A stretch of DNA of 64,000 nucleotides from Micromonospora andamanensis (GCF_016863495.1 NZ_BOOZ01000005.1:1-64000); one strand, 5' to 3'. Shown: positions 6,858-16,152, counted from the stretch's first letter. Notes: a model not told the origin generated them from the sequence alone. Numbers and translations: made by a program.

Positions 6858-8474
6858 GTGAGATCACCTAGAGCCGTGCCATCGGGACGACCCGCGCGGT
6901 TACTCGCAGTGGTTGCGGTCATCGGTGGGCTACTCGTCAGCGCACAACCCGCGCTGGCCGCAACGCCGGTCGTCGATGACGGCGCCGCGGCCCCACCGAC
7001 GGCGCGGGGCGAGGGTTGGCAGCCCGATATCCAGAAGCCCGACCCGGTGACCCTTCCCGGCACCACCAAGAAGATCACCCCGTTCGCGAAACCGCTGAGC
7101 CCGCAACAGCCCGAGGCGCTGCCGGGTGCCACGAAGGGGCCCGGCGCCACGCTCAAGGCAGACGGCGCGGCCCGCTCGGCAGTCCGCAAGGCCGACCGGC
7201 CAGCCTTCCGTGGGGCAGCGCCGCAGGCCGACCCCGACGACCCGCCGACCGGGTTGTACTGCACCGAGGCGATCACCCGGAACGCCTCCGTCAGCGGCGC
7301 ACCCAATCAGACCAACTACGCGGCGAACATCTCCTACCTGGCGGAGTTCGGCTGCAACTTCTGGCTCGACGCGGCCTACATTGCCACCGGCGTAATCGAT
7401 CGTGGTCGCTTCGACGGCCAGTTCCTCTACACCACGGCGCCCCGCACGTACGGGCCGACCTACTACGGCGCGACCTCGGGCGGACTCAGCATTCCCGGCG
7501 AGCTGTTCGACGGTGGCCGCAACGTGGAGATCGCCTTCGAGCTGTACCTGTTGGCTCCGGTCGGGGTCTACTGGGGTGGCTGCTTCTCCATACCGGGGCT
7601 GCGCTACCTGCTGTGTGAGGGGCTCGGCACCAACCTGCTGCACATCGTGCTGGGCACCGGGTCGTTCGGGACCGGGCTGCAGCCCCCGGTGATCCGGCAT
7701 GTCGCACTTGGTGACTCCTACTCCTCGGGCACCGGCGCGCCACCGTACTCCGACGAACTGTGCCGGCGGGCACCCGCGACCTACTCCAACCTGATCACCG
7801 GAACAGTCCTGTCCGGACTGCCGGTGGACCGGCCGACCCTGGCGGCGTGTCATGGCGGGAAGATCATCGACCTGTACGTGGGTCAGCATCCCGGCCTGCC
7901 ACCCCAACTGGACGCGATACAGCCACACACCCGGCTCGTCACGCTGACCATCGGCGGCAACGACCTCGACTTCTCGCTGAAGCTCACCGGCTGCTACCTG
8001 GGCGCCGACTGTGCCGCCGGGGGGCCATTGGTCACTCAGCAGAAACTCGATCAGGTCCGGGTCCAGCTCACGGCCCTGTATCGACAGATCAGGGCGGAGA
8101 TGCACCCCAGCGGAAAACTCATGGTGCTCAGCTACCCGGCCGTCGTACCCAACCCGGACGATCCGGCAGACCCGCCGCCGGCTCAGGACCGCTGCCCGAA
8201 TCTGGGCAGCAACCTCGTCGAGAGCGAACGGAGAGCGATCTACGAGGCGACCGCCCAGACCGACCGGATGATCCGGGACGCCGTGCTGGCCACCGGTGAC
8301 TCCCGCGTCGTCTACGTCAACGGCCTGGACCTGTTCCGCGGTCACCGGCTCTGCAGCACGAACGGCGTATGGGCCAACGGCCTCACCTCGCCGCTGAGCG
8401 ACTCGTTCCACCCCAACGCCCCGGGGTACCAGGCGATGGCGACCCGGCTGGCCCAGGTCCTCCCCCCGTTCTGA
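6858..8474 (+). CDS. Secreted SGNH/GDSL hydrolase
   Basis: The 538-residue protein begins with a Sec-type signal peptide (cleavage near QPALA-A). A Pro/Ala-rich linker and an N-terminal domain of about 170 residues that I do not recognise follow. The C-terminal SGNH hydrolase domain has block I GDSYSSG with nucleophile Ser287, block III GGND with Asn368, and block V DSFH with Asp515 and His518, so all four catalytic blocks are present. Such enzymes are extracellular esterases or lipases; the substrate is unknown. The GTG start is fixed by a perfect AGGAGG seven bases upstream. The gene appears monocistronic. Confidence 0.9.
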   Translation: MRSPRAVPSGRPARLLAVVAVIGGLLVSAQPALAATPVVDDGAAAPPTARGEGWQPDIQKPDPVTLPGTTKKITPFAKPLSPQQPEALPGATKGPGATLKADGAARSAVRKADRPAFRGAAPQADPDDPPTGLYCTEAITRNASVSGAPNQTNYAANISYLAEFGCNFWLDAAYIATGVIDRGRFDGQFLYTTAPRTYGPTYYGATSGGLSIPGELFDGGRNVEIAFELYLLAPVGVYWGGCFSIPGLRYLLCEGLGTNLLHIVLGTGSFGTGLQPPVIRHVALGDSYSSGTGAPPYSDELCRRAPATYSNLITGTVLSGLPVDRPTLAACHGGKIIDLYVGQHPGLPPQLDAIQPHTRLVTLTIGGNDLDFSLKLTGCYLGADCAAGGPLVTQQKLDQVRVQLTALYRQIRAEMHPSGKLMVLSYPAVVPNPDDPADPPPAQDRCPNLGSNLVESERRAIYEATAQTDRMIRDAVLATGDSRVVYVNGLDLFRGHRLCSTNGVWANGLTSPLSDSFHPNAPGYQAMATRLAQVLPPF

Positions 8475-8611
8475 CGTCTCCGCCCAGCCCCTGTGTCGAA
8501 GTCTCCGGCCGTCGGGCACCCTGGTCCGCCATGGGTGCCCGACACCGGCATAGGTCGCCGCCTCGACGGGTCAACAGCAGAGCGCCGGGCAGGGCGAGGA
8601 CGCCAGGAGAG

Positions 8612-9415
8612 TCACCATGTCGCCTGGGTTTCACCCGGCCGTACCGCACCGCCCGCGTCACGCAGCAGAGCTGCCAGGGTGGCCCGCGAGCTGACTCCCA
8701 GCTTGCGGTACACCCTGGTCAGGTGGGCCTCGACGGTCCTTTCGGTCACGTAGAGTCGCATCGCGACGGCGCGGTTGGTGAGACCTTCGGCGACCAGGAC
8801 AGCGACCCTGTGCTCGGCCCGGGTGAGGTCGGGACCGGCGACGACGGCCCACCGGCGCTGTCCGGCTCCTTGTCGGCGCTGGGCGTTCACCACCTGCTGG
8901 CGTAACCACTCGGAGGGCGTGCGTTCGGCGATCACCCGGGCGAGGTGGATGTGTTCCCGGGCGGGACCGGTTTCGCGTAGCGCATCGAGACAGCCGGCTG
9001 CCGTGAGGTGGGCCTGCCCGAGCGACAGGTCAGCCTGCCGATCGGTGAAAAGTCGGATGGCGTCCTGGGCGGCGGCCAGCGCGCTCGCGGGGTCCCGGCG
9101 GGCGAGCAGCACCTGCGCAGTGGCCAGGCGTGCCTCGGCCCGCCGGATCTCCAGGCCGAGCCCGGCGGCGACCTCAGCCCGCTGGGACCAGGCGTACGCC
9201 TCGTCGAGCAGGCCACCGGCCAGCAGGAACTCGGCGTGCCCGGCGAGCCACTTGGGCTGCAGGTCCCGTCTGCGGAGCTGTCCGCGGCCGGGCTGCACCA
9301 GCGTGCCGGTCAGGTGTCGCGCCTCGGCGTGCCGGCCCTGGGCGAACCGGATGTGGGACAGGACCGCCAGCGCGGTGTCGTGCAGCGCCGGTTCGTGCCG
9401 AGCCTCCTGGACGGC
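8612..9415 (-). pseudogene. LuxR-family regulator, 5'-truncated
   Basis: About 268 codons of a LuxR-type regulator remain. They comprise TPR-like helices (EPALHDTALAVLSHIRFAQG and following repeats) and an intact C-terminal LuxR helix-turn-helix (LTRAEHRVAVLVAEGLTNRA ... VYRKLGVSSRATLAALL). The frame stays open further toward 10.5 kb, but there it is antisense to the sdpC fragment and sdpA and has no regulator-like content. The N-terminal part is therefore missing. The break lies around 9400-9420, exactly where the divergent sdpC fragment begins. No promoter or start can be assigned. Confidence 0.7.
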
Positions 9416-9904
9416 TTTTTCCTGCAGGGCGAGGTGGGCCAGAAGCTGGAGCGCCTGCCGTACGTCTTCATGGACGCCGAGAACCTGCGCAAGAACCGGT
9501 CTGCCGAGGCGGTGCAGGCGGTGACCCGGCTGATCGAGGAGGCCGAGGCGGCCCAGCCCGGACTGCTCGCCAGCTTCTCCACCGGCATGCGCAGCGGCGA
9601 TCCGTACCAGGTCGAGACCGCGCTGACCGAAGCCGGCTCGGCGTTGGAGGCGGCGTTGGGAGATCGGCCGATCCTGTTCAGCGATGACGATGAAGAGGGC
9701 ACCGACACGGCGGTCATGGTGGAAACCACCATCGCGGTGGTGAACGTCGGAACCGTCGCGGTTGCCCTGGCCGTGGCGATCACGATGGCCGCCGTAATCG
9801 TTCTGGTGGCGTTGCTCGACAGCCGGGAACGGCCGCTGGGCGGCCGCGACCTGGAGACCGAACGGCTCATGGCCCTGTTCGCCACCGAGCTGCGCACCAT
9901 CTGA
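9410..9904 (+). pseudogene. SdpC-family toxin precursor, 5'-truncated
   Basis: The remaining 164 codons match the SdpC antimicrobial-peptide family: FFLQGEVGQKLE at the break, then the signature PGLLASFSTGMRSGDPYQVE. A long hydrophobic segment (VVNVGTVAVALAVAITMAAV, then IVLVALLDS) corresponds to the toxic peptide region. The signal peptide and the first part of the conserved domain are missing. The upstream sequence is instead antisense luxR. SdpC-type proteins are exported and processed to a membrane-active peptide, which this copy probably cannot do without its leader. It lies 58 bases upstream of sdpA. Confidence 0.65.
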
Positions 9905-9962
9905 ACCGGTGCGGGTGGGACTCACGTGCCCACCCGCGCCCCTTCTTCCGCGAGGAGATGAC

Positions 9963-10532
9963 ATGGCGGACAACCGGAACCAGGTGGTCGTACCCCGCCG
10001 CCCGGTGTTCTGGATTGGGCTGCTGGTAGGCCTGGTCGCTCTGTTCAACCTGCAGACGTTCCTACCGGGCAACGCGGTCACGCTGCCCGGCCAGCAGCAG
10101 GTCGCCCCAGCATTCCGGGCGCTCCTGCCGCAGGGGTGGGCGTTCTTCACCAAGTCGCCCCGCTCCCCCGATCTCTCCGTCCACGCGATCCGCCCCGACG
10201 GTCGGTTGGACGACATCACCACCGGCGCGTACGCCGAGCCGCGGTACGCCTTCGGGCTCGACCGGTCCGCCCGCGCGCAGGCCACCGAACTTGCTCTGTT
10301 GGCTTCCCGAATCCCCGGATCGGCCTGGCAGCAGTGCCGGCAACCGACAGCGGCCTGCCTCGCCGAGGCGCTGCCGACGCCGGCCACACCGGTCCGCAGC
10401 GGCGACGACACGCCCTCGGTCTGCGGCCCGGTCGTCATCGCCCGTACCGAGCCGGTGCCGTGGGCGTACCGGGACCTGGTCGCCGGCGAGATCCGGTTCA
10501 CCCACGTCGTCCGCTTGGAGGTGTCATGCTGA
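9963..10532 (+). CDS. sdpA: SdpA-family antimicrobial peptide system protein
   Basis: The 189-residue protein has one N-terminal membrane segment (VFWIGLLVGLVALFNLQTFL). A conserved domain follows with LPQGWAFFTKSPRSPD, PRYAFGLDRS and CGPVVIARTEPVPWAYRD, typical of the SdpA family. In Bacillus, SdpA acts with SdpB in maturing the SDP toxin from SdpC. The ATG is preceded by GAGGAG. The stop overlaps the sdpB start. The gene is intact although the adjacent sdpC is truncated. Confidence 0.85.
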   Translation: MADNRNQVVVPRRPVFWIGLLVGLVALFNLQTFLPGNAVTLPGQQQVAPAFRALLPQGWAFFTKSPRSPDLSVHAIRPDGRLDDITTGAYAEPRYAFGLDRSARAQATELALLASRIPGSAWQQCRQPTAACLAEALPTPATPVRSGDDTPSVCGPVVIARTEPVPWAYRDLVAGEIRFTHVVRLEVSC

Positions 10533-11557
10533 CCAGCCGCCCGTCCGGCATTTCCGTTGCGGTGCCCTGGGGATCCTGGCTGGGGCTCGCCCGTACGCTG
10601 CTCGCCACCGCGACCGCCGCGACACTTGTGTTCACTGACGCCGACACGCTGTTCACGCCACTACTCGGCCGAGGGCCGGGGCCGCACTGCACCGGCCTGT
10701 CCGACATCGGCGCCTTCTGTCTGGCCGGGCCGGAGCACGCGAACCTGGTGCGGTGGGCGTGTGTCACGGTACTGCTGGTGGTGGCGAGCGGGTGGCGGCC
10801 CCGGTTCACCGCTCTGCCGCACTGGTGGATCGCATTCAGCGTGAGCACCAGCGCGTCCATCCCGGACGGCGGCGAGCAGGTCAACCAGGTACTCACCCTG
10901 CTGCTGGTGCCGGTCCTGCTGGCCGACCCACGCCGCTGGCACTGGCAGCCGGCACCCCCGGCGGACCGGGTGGTGCGCCCCGGCGGTCGGGGCGTGGTGC
11001 TGGTCGCCATGGCGGTGGTCCTGCTCTTCGCGATACGTCTCCAGGTCGCCGGCATCTACTTCCAGGCGTCGGTGGCCAAGCTCAGCAAGGCGGAGTGGGC
11101 CGACGGCACGGTGATGTACTACTGGCTCAACCACCACAGCTTCGGCGCTCCCGGCTGGTTACAACCGGTGACCGACGCCCTGGTGACCCGGCCGGTGTCA
11201 GTCGCCGTGCTGACCTGGACTCCGCTGGCCATCGAGTTCGCCCTGGCGGTCAGCCTGCTGCTGCGTCCCGCCGTACGGTGGTGGCTGTTGCCGTTCGGTG
11301 TTCTGCTGCACGTCGGCATCGCGGTGCTCATGGGGTTGTGGAGCTTCTCGCTGATCATGATCGCCGCCCAGGTGCTGCTGCTCGTACCGATGGGAGCCCA
11401 CCTGCCCGACTCCTGGCGCACGGTCCGGGAGTGGGTCGACCTGCGCCGCGCCCCGGAGCCTCACCTGGTTGTCCGCGACGTGGGTGCCCGGCCGACCGGG
11501 CGCCGGAAGGAGGAACCGGTGATGGCGGACCAGCTCGCCGGTCAGCCGTCGCCCTGA
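10526..11557 (+). CDS. sdpB: SdpB-family membrane protein (HTTM domain)
   Basis: The 343-residue polytopic membrane protein is of the SdpB/HTTM type. Several transmembrane helices surround YFQASVAKLSKAEWADGTVM and YYWLNHHSFGAP, the conserved block shared by SdpB and vitamin-K-dependent-carboxylase-like HTTM proteins. It is expected to work with SdpA in toxin maturation at the membrane. Its ATG overlaps the sdpA stop by seven bases and has a GGAGG site, so the two are translationally coupled. The last 20 residues are variable. Confidence 0.85.
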   Translation: MLTSRPSGISVAVPWGSWLGLARTLLATATAATLVFTDADTLFTPLLGRGPGPHCTGLSDIGAFCLAGPEHANLVRWACVTVLLVVASGWRPRFTALPHWWIAFSVSTSASIPDGGEQVNQVLTLLLVPVLLADPRRWHWQPAPPADRVVRPGGRGVVLVAMAVVLLFAIRLQVAGIYFQASVAKLSKAEWADGTVMYYWLNHHSFGAPGWLQPVTDALVTRPVSVAVLTWTPLAIEFALAVSLLLRPAVRWWLLPFGVLLHVGIAVLMGLWSFSLIMIAAQVLLLVPMGAHLPDSWRTVREWVDLRRAPEPHLVVRDVGARPTGRRKEEPVMADQLAGQPSP

Positions 11558-11687
11558 GCACGCGGTGCCCGCAAGCCGACTCCGGCGGCCGGTACGCTGC
11601 ACCGGCGGCGTCCCGGCGGCTCGCGTGTCGGTAGCCGTCCGCGCCCGGCGCGGCACCGATCGTTCAGCAGCGGAGAGGCGGGTCACC

Positions 11688-12977
11688 ATGACAGCGGTAC
11701 CAGGTGAGCTGCCCATTGCCTCGGACCCGGCGGGCACCGGTCAGGCGGCTGAGGATCTGCGGACGCTGTTCGGGCAGTCGATCGCCGTCTTCGCCTCGCT
11801 GGTCGGGCCGGAGCACCTGGTGGAGACGGCGAACCCGGCGTTCTTCGCCGCCATCGGCGAGCAACGGGCCCGCACCGGCGTACCCCTCGTGGAGATCATG
11901 CCCGAGCTGGCCGATCAGGGCTTCATCGCCCTGCTCGACCAGGTCTACCGCACGGGTGAGCCCTACACCGGCCGGGACGCCCGGATCGTCCTCGGTGAGG
12001 AGCCGCACGCGCGGGAGGCGTACTTCGACTTCACCTACGAGCCGCGCCGGGACGCCGGCGGCACGGTGATCGGCATCCGGGTGATCGGCGTGGAGATCAC
12101 CCAGGTCAAGCATGCCCAGCGGTTGATGGCCGAGCACCGCGCCATGCTGGAGCAGATCGCCCGCCAGGCACCGCTGGCCGAGGTGCTCGACGGGATGGCG
12201 CGCTGCATCGAGAACCTGGCCCCGCAGGAGATGCTCGTCTCCGTGCTGCTCGCCGACCCCGACGGCAAGCACCTGCGCCACGGTGCCGCGCCCAGCCTGC
12301 CGGACTTCTACAACCAGGCCATCGACGGGATCGCCACCGGCGAGGGCGTCGGATCCTGCGGCACCGCCGCCCACCGGCGGGAACCGGTGATCGTCACGGA
12401 CATCGCCGCCGATCCGTTCTGGGCCGACTTCCGCGACCTGGCCGGGCGGGCCGGGCTGGCCGCCTGCTGGTCCACGCCGATCCTCGCCCGCGACGGCAGC
12501 CTGCTGGGCACCTTCGCGATGTACCACCGCACCCCGCGCGTTCCGCAGGACACCGACCTGGCCCTCGCCCGGGTCTTCGCCGGCACCGCGGCCCTGGCCA
12601 TCGAGCGCCACCACATCGAGCAGGCGAAACTCGCCGCCGAGGCGCAGGCCAGAGCGGCCCATGACGAGCTCGCCAAGGCGGTACGCGCGGAGCGGGAACT
12701 GCGTGCCGAGGCCGAGCAGCGCGCCGCTGCCGCAGCGGAACTGAACGCCCAGGTGCGTGCCGCCGCTGCCGCGCAGGCCACCGCCCCGCACCCGGAGCGC
12801 TGTCAACTCGGCGGCACCCAGGAGTGCACCGCGCCGGCCGAGATCAAGATCGCCGATTCGTGGGGCGACTCGGCGTGGGGCTGTCCCGGTCACGTCGAGG
12901 AAGCCATCCTCAACGTACGGGCGGTCTTCATCGCCAGTGAGGAACTCGGCGGCCTGGCCGCCTACCTCAACCGCTGA
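11688..12977 (+). CDS. PAS-GAF sensor protein with Cys-containing tail
   Basis: The 429-residue cytoplasmic protein contains a PAS domain (about residues 15-140, with ETANPAFFAAIGEQ). A GAF domain follows (about 165-310, with GEGVGSCGTAAHRREPVIV). Next come an Ala/Glu-rich coiled coil (310-370) and a tail with CQLGG, CTAPAEIKIADSWGDSAWGC and HVEEAI. The tail has three cysteines and a histidine that could bind metal. No kinase, GGDEF or phosphatase domain follows, so it senses but has no visible output. The ATG at 11688 was chosen for its purine-rich upstream site and because residues before it are Arg-rich low complexity. Confidence 0.8.
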   Translation: MTAVPGELPIASDPAGTGQAAEDLRTLFGQSIAVFASLVGPEHLVETANPAFFAAIGEQRARTGVPLVEIMPELADQGFIALLDQVYRTGEPYTGRDARIVLGEEPHAREAYFDFTYEPRRDAGGTVIGIRVIGVEITQVKHAQRLMAEHRAMLEQIARQAPLAEVLDGMARCIENLAPQEMLVSVLLADPDGKHLRHGAAPSLPDFYNQAIDGIATGEGVGSCGTAAHRREPVIVTDIAADPFWADFRDLAGRAGLAACWSTPILARDGSLLGTFAMYHRTPRVPQDTDLALARVFAGTAALAIERHHIEQAKLAAEAQARAAHDELAKAVRAERELRAEAEQRAAAAAELNAQVRAAAAAQATAPHPERCQLGGTQECTAPAEIKIADSWGDSAWGCPGHVEEAILNVRAVFIASEELGGLAAYLNR

Positions 12978-13081
12978 CCGCCGTCCCGCGCCACAGGCCC
13001 TGCACACTGCGCCATGTCACAGTGAGTCACCATCTCGACACATCCCTATCCGGCTGTGCGGGCGGAGCCAACACTTCTCCC

Positions 13082-13498
13082 ATGGAGAGCAGTGGGCGTG
13101 AGCGCAGCGACGAGCGTTTCGAGAAGGTGGCCGAGGAGACCTCCGAGACCGTGACCCATGCGGCAAGCGTGCTGGAGGAGGAACTCGCGGCGGGCATTGC
13201 CAGCGCGCGTCGGCTTGAGGAGAAGCTGACCGCCGATCGCCGGGTGGATCCGGAGGCGTTCGACGAACTTGTGACGCGGGTCCGCACCGACGGACACGCA
13301 CTCATCGACACCGTCGTCGCACAGTTGAAGACCTCCGACGACAGGCGCGGTGAGGTGATCCGCAGGTACACCTCGGACGCACACGAGGCCCTGGACGGCG
13401 TGCTCAACCTCGCGCGGCTGGTGCCGGACGTGGCGAACGGGCTTGTCGACCGTCTCTCGTCGGAGTCCCCGCAGAAGCCCGCAGCGTCGGACAGGTAG
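13082..13498 (+). CDS. Hypothetical helical protein upstream of polyprenyl synthase
   Basis: The 138-residue acidic, strongly helical protein has heptad-like runs (FEKVAEETSETVTHAASVLE and RRLEEKLTADRRV) and no cysteines. No family is recognised. It lies nine bases upstream of the polyprenyl synthase and is probably cotranscribed with it. The ATG at 13082 is preferred; the in-frame ATG 60 bases earlier adds residues of a different composition. Confidence 0.6.
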   Translation: MESSGRERSDERFEKVAEETSETVTHAASVLEEELAAGIASARRLEEKLTADRRVDPEAFDELVTRVRTDGHALIDTVVAQLKTSDDRRGEVIRRYTSDAHEALDGVLNLARLVPDVANGLVDRLSSESPQKPAASDR

Positions 13499-13507
13499 CC
13501 GGTTGCC

Positions 13508-14551
13508 GTGTCGACCACAGGCGTGACTCGTGGCCATGTCACGCAGATGCTGGAGCGCTATCGTGCCCTCGCGATCGGCGCGCTCCTCGCTGACGTGCCG
13601 TCGGGCGGACCGCATTACCTCTACGACCTGGTGACCGAGTATCCGCGACGCTGGGGCAAAGGGCTGCGTGCCGCGCTCTGCCTCGCGGCCTGCCGGGCCT
13701 TCGGCGGCACGGCGTCGGTGGGGCTCAACGCGGCGGTGACAGTGGAGCTGTTCCACAACGCGTTCCTCATCCACGACGACATCCAGGACGAGAGCGAGCA
13801 GCGGCGCGGCGCACAGACGCTGCACGGCGAGTACGGCGTCGGTGTCGCGCTCAACGTGGGGAACATGACGAACCTGCTCGCGCTGCAACGGCTCGCCGCC
13901 AACCGCAGGGCCCTCGGATCGGGGATCGCCTGGCGGCTGTTCGACGAGACCCAACTCATGCTGCGGCACTCGTTGGAGGGGCAGGCGATCGAGGTCGGCT
14001 GGATCCGGGACAACGTGTGCGACCTCGACGCGGACGACTACTACCGGATGTGTCTGAAGAAGACTTCCTGGTACACCTGCATCTACCCGTGCCGTACCGG
14101 CATCCTCGTCGCCACCGGTCAGCACGATTCGGTAGACGTCCTCGACCGCTACGGCTGGTATCTGGGTGCCGCGTTCCAGATCCAGGACGACGCGCTCAAT
14201 CTTGTCGGGGACTTCGCCCGGTACGGCAAGGAGATCGCGGGTGACCTGTGGGAGGGCAAGCGGACGTTGATTCTCATCGACTTCCTGCGCCGCTGCACCG
14301 GGGACGAGCGCGAGCGCACCGCCGCGTTCCTCAGCCGGTCCCGGGCGCAGCGCACGGCGGCGGAGGTGCGGTGGCTGCACGGGCGGCTGCTCGCCTACGA
14401 CTGCGTCGAGTCCGCCCGCCGCAGCGCCCGCGAGCTGGCCGCCGCCGCGTGGCGGGAGGGACGGCAGGCGCTGGGTCCGGCGGCGGTCGAGACCGAGGAC
14501 GGCAGGTTCCTGCTCGGCCTACCTGAGTACGTCGTGGAGCGCAGCCGGTAA
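13508..14551 (+). CDS. Polyprenyl (isoprenyl) diphosphate synthase
   Basis: The 347-residue protein has the all-alpha prenyltransferase signatures. The first aspartate-rich motif is HDDIQD (Asp90, Asp91, Asp94) followed by RRG. The second is QDDALNL (Asp227, Asp228). It condenses IPP with allylic diphosphates on Mg2+. Chain length is not certain; the residues before the first motif (FHNAFLIHDD) would suit a C15-C20 product. The second motif has Asn in place of its third Asp, which is common in the family. No terpene cyclase or carotenoid gene is nearby. GTG start. Confidence 0.85.
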   Translation: MSTTGVTRGHVTQMLERYRALAIGALLADVPSGGPHYLYDLVTEYPRRWGKGLRAALCLAACRAFGGTASVGLNAAVTVELFHNAFLIHDDIQDESEQRRGAQTLHGEYGVGVALNVGNMTNLLALQRLAANRRALGSGIAWRLFDETQLMLRHSLEGQAIEVGWIRDNVCDLDADDYYRMCLKKTSWYTCIYPCRTGILVATGQHDSVDVLDRYGWYLGAAFQIQDDALNLVGDFARYGKEIAGDLWEGKRTLILIDFLRRCTGDERERTAAFLSRSRAQRTAAEVRWLHGRLLAYDCVESARRSARELAAAAWREGRQALGPAAVETEDGRFLLGLPEYVVERSR

Positions 14552-14586
14552 CGATCGGCACGCCGGCCCTTCCCCGCCGAACAGGT

Positions 14587-14855
14587 TCAACAGGTCGCTT
14601 CGCGCGCCGTGCGGGGCGGTGCGGTGCTGTGCCGCACGGTGAGCGTGGTGCCCAGTTCCAGGCCCGCCTGCGGCGTCCGTTCGCCGCGACCGAGCGCGAG
14701 CGCCAGCTCGGTGGCCGTGACGGCCATCTCGATGAGCGGCTGGTGGACGGTGGTCAGCGGCGGATCGACGAGGGCCGCTATCGGCAGGTCGTCGAAGCCG
14801 ACCACGCTCAGGTCGGCAGGGATGCGCAGGCCCAGCCCACCGACCGCGCGGGCGT
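14587..14855 (-). pseudogene. LacI-family regulator, C-terminal fragment
   Basis: About 88 codons of the C-terminal end of a LacI/GalR repressor remain: LGLRIPADLSVVGFDDLPIA followed by DPPLTTVHQPLIEMA and the usual final strand. The DNA-binding helix-turn-helix and most of the ligand-binding domain are absent. The fragment ends near 14855, where a headless GH5 cellulase begins on the other strand. LacI regulators are typically divergent from glycoside hydrolases, so the two were probably neighbours before a deletion removed both 5' ends. Confidence 0.75.
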
Positions 14856-14856
14856 G

Positions 14857-16110
14857 ATGAACCGGTACAAGGCGTTGTGGAACCAGCTCGCCACCACGTT
14901 CCGCAGCCACTCGTCGAGGCTGGTGTTCGAGAGCATCAACGAACCCCAGTTCGCCGGCACCTCGGGAGACGCGGAGAGCGACCAGGTGCTACACGAGCTG
15001 AATCTCGAGTTCGTCCGCCTGGTACGCCGGTCCGGCGGCGGGAACGCCACCCGGCTGCTGGTGCTGCCGACCCTGCACACAAGCGGAGAGCAGGCCCGGA
15101 TGGACGCGTTGATGACCACGTTCGACGAACTCGACGACCCCCACCTCGTCGCGACCATCCACTTCTACGGTTGGTGGCCGTTCAGCGTCAACATCGCCGG
15201 CGGTACGCGCTACGACAGCAACGTCGAACAGGACATCATCGGCACCTTCGACCGGGCGTACAACACGTTCGTCTCCCGGGACATCCCGGTGATCATCGGT
15301 GAGTGGGCCCTGCTCAGCTACGACTACACCCGCCCGGGCATCATCCAACGGGGTGAGCTGCTGAAGTTCTTCGAAGCGGTAGGCCACCACGCCCGCACCC
15401 GGAAGCTCACCACAATGCTGTGGGACGCGGGCTCGTTCCTGCACCGGCCCGAGCTGCGCTGGCGGGACCAGGGCAGCTACGAAATGATGAAGGCGAGCCT
15501 GACAACCCGCTCCGCCACCGCGTCCTCGGACCAGATCTACGTGCCCCGCACCGGCGGCATCACCAGCAGGTCGCTCACCCTCAACCTCAACGGCACCTCG
15601 TTCCGGAGCCTCTGGCACGGCAGCACCCAACTGACAAGCGGCGCCGACTACACCATTTCCGGCAGCACCCTCACGCTTACTCAGGCGGCTGTCACCCGGT
15701 TGGTCGGCAACCGCGCCACCGGCGTCAACGCCACGATCGAGGCGCGCTTCTCCCAGGGCGTGCCGTGGCGGATCAGCGTCATCAGTTACGACCCACCCAC
15801 TCAGGCCACCGCCACCGGCACGACAAGCGGACTCACCATTCCCACCCAGTTCCGCGGTGACCAACTCGCGACCATGGAGGCCAAGTACGCCGACGGCAGT
15901 CCCGCCGGACCGGCCAACTGGACCCCGTACAAGGAGTTCTGGAGCAGTTTCCGCCCCGACTACAGCGCCAACACCATCCTGCTGACGCCCGAGTTCTTCG
16001 CCGAGGTCAACGACGGACCCGTCACGCTCACCTTCCACTTCTGGAGTGGCACACAGATCGCCTACCGCCTCACGAAATCCGGCAGCTCGGTCACCGGCAG
16101 CCCGGCCTGA
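14857..16110 (+). pseudogene. GH5 endoglucanase with X2 domain, 5'-truncated
   Basis: About 417 codons remain. The GH5 domain is represented from NRYKALWNQLATTF onward and keeps the acid/base in FESINEP and the nucleophile in IIGEWALLSY. An X2-type immunoglobulin-like module (SFRSLWHGSTQLTSGADYTI) and a further beta-rich C-terminal module follow. The signal peptide and the first strands of the barrel (roughly 150 residues) are missing, so export and correct folding are unlikely. The ATG at 14857 is simply the first in-frame start. Confidence 0.75.
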
Positions 16111-16122
16111 CCGTCATGCGGC

Positions 16123-16152
16123 GTGGCCGGTGCGGGTTCCCGCACCGGCCAC
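16123..16152. terminator. Bidirectional hairpin terminator
   Basis: A perfect 14-base-pair inverted repeat (GTGGCCGGTGCGGG, two-base loop, complementary arm) lies between the convergent GH5 remnant and the solute-binding protein gene. There is no U tract, as is usual for terminators in high-GC actinobacteria. Confidence 0.75.

Noticed and set aside
9420..10501. Long minus-strand frame extending the LuxR gene to 629 residues
   Set aside because: Beyond about 9420 it is antisense to the sdpC fragment and sdpA, is rich in Arg/Ser/Gly without regulator motifs, and is a shadow of high GC content.
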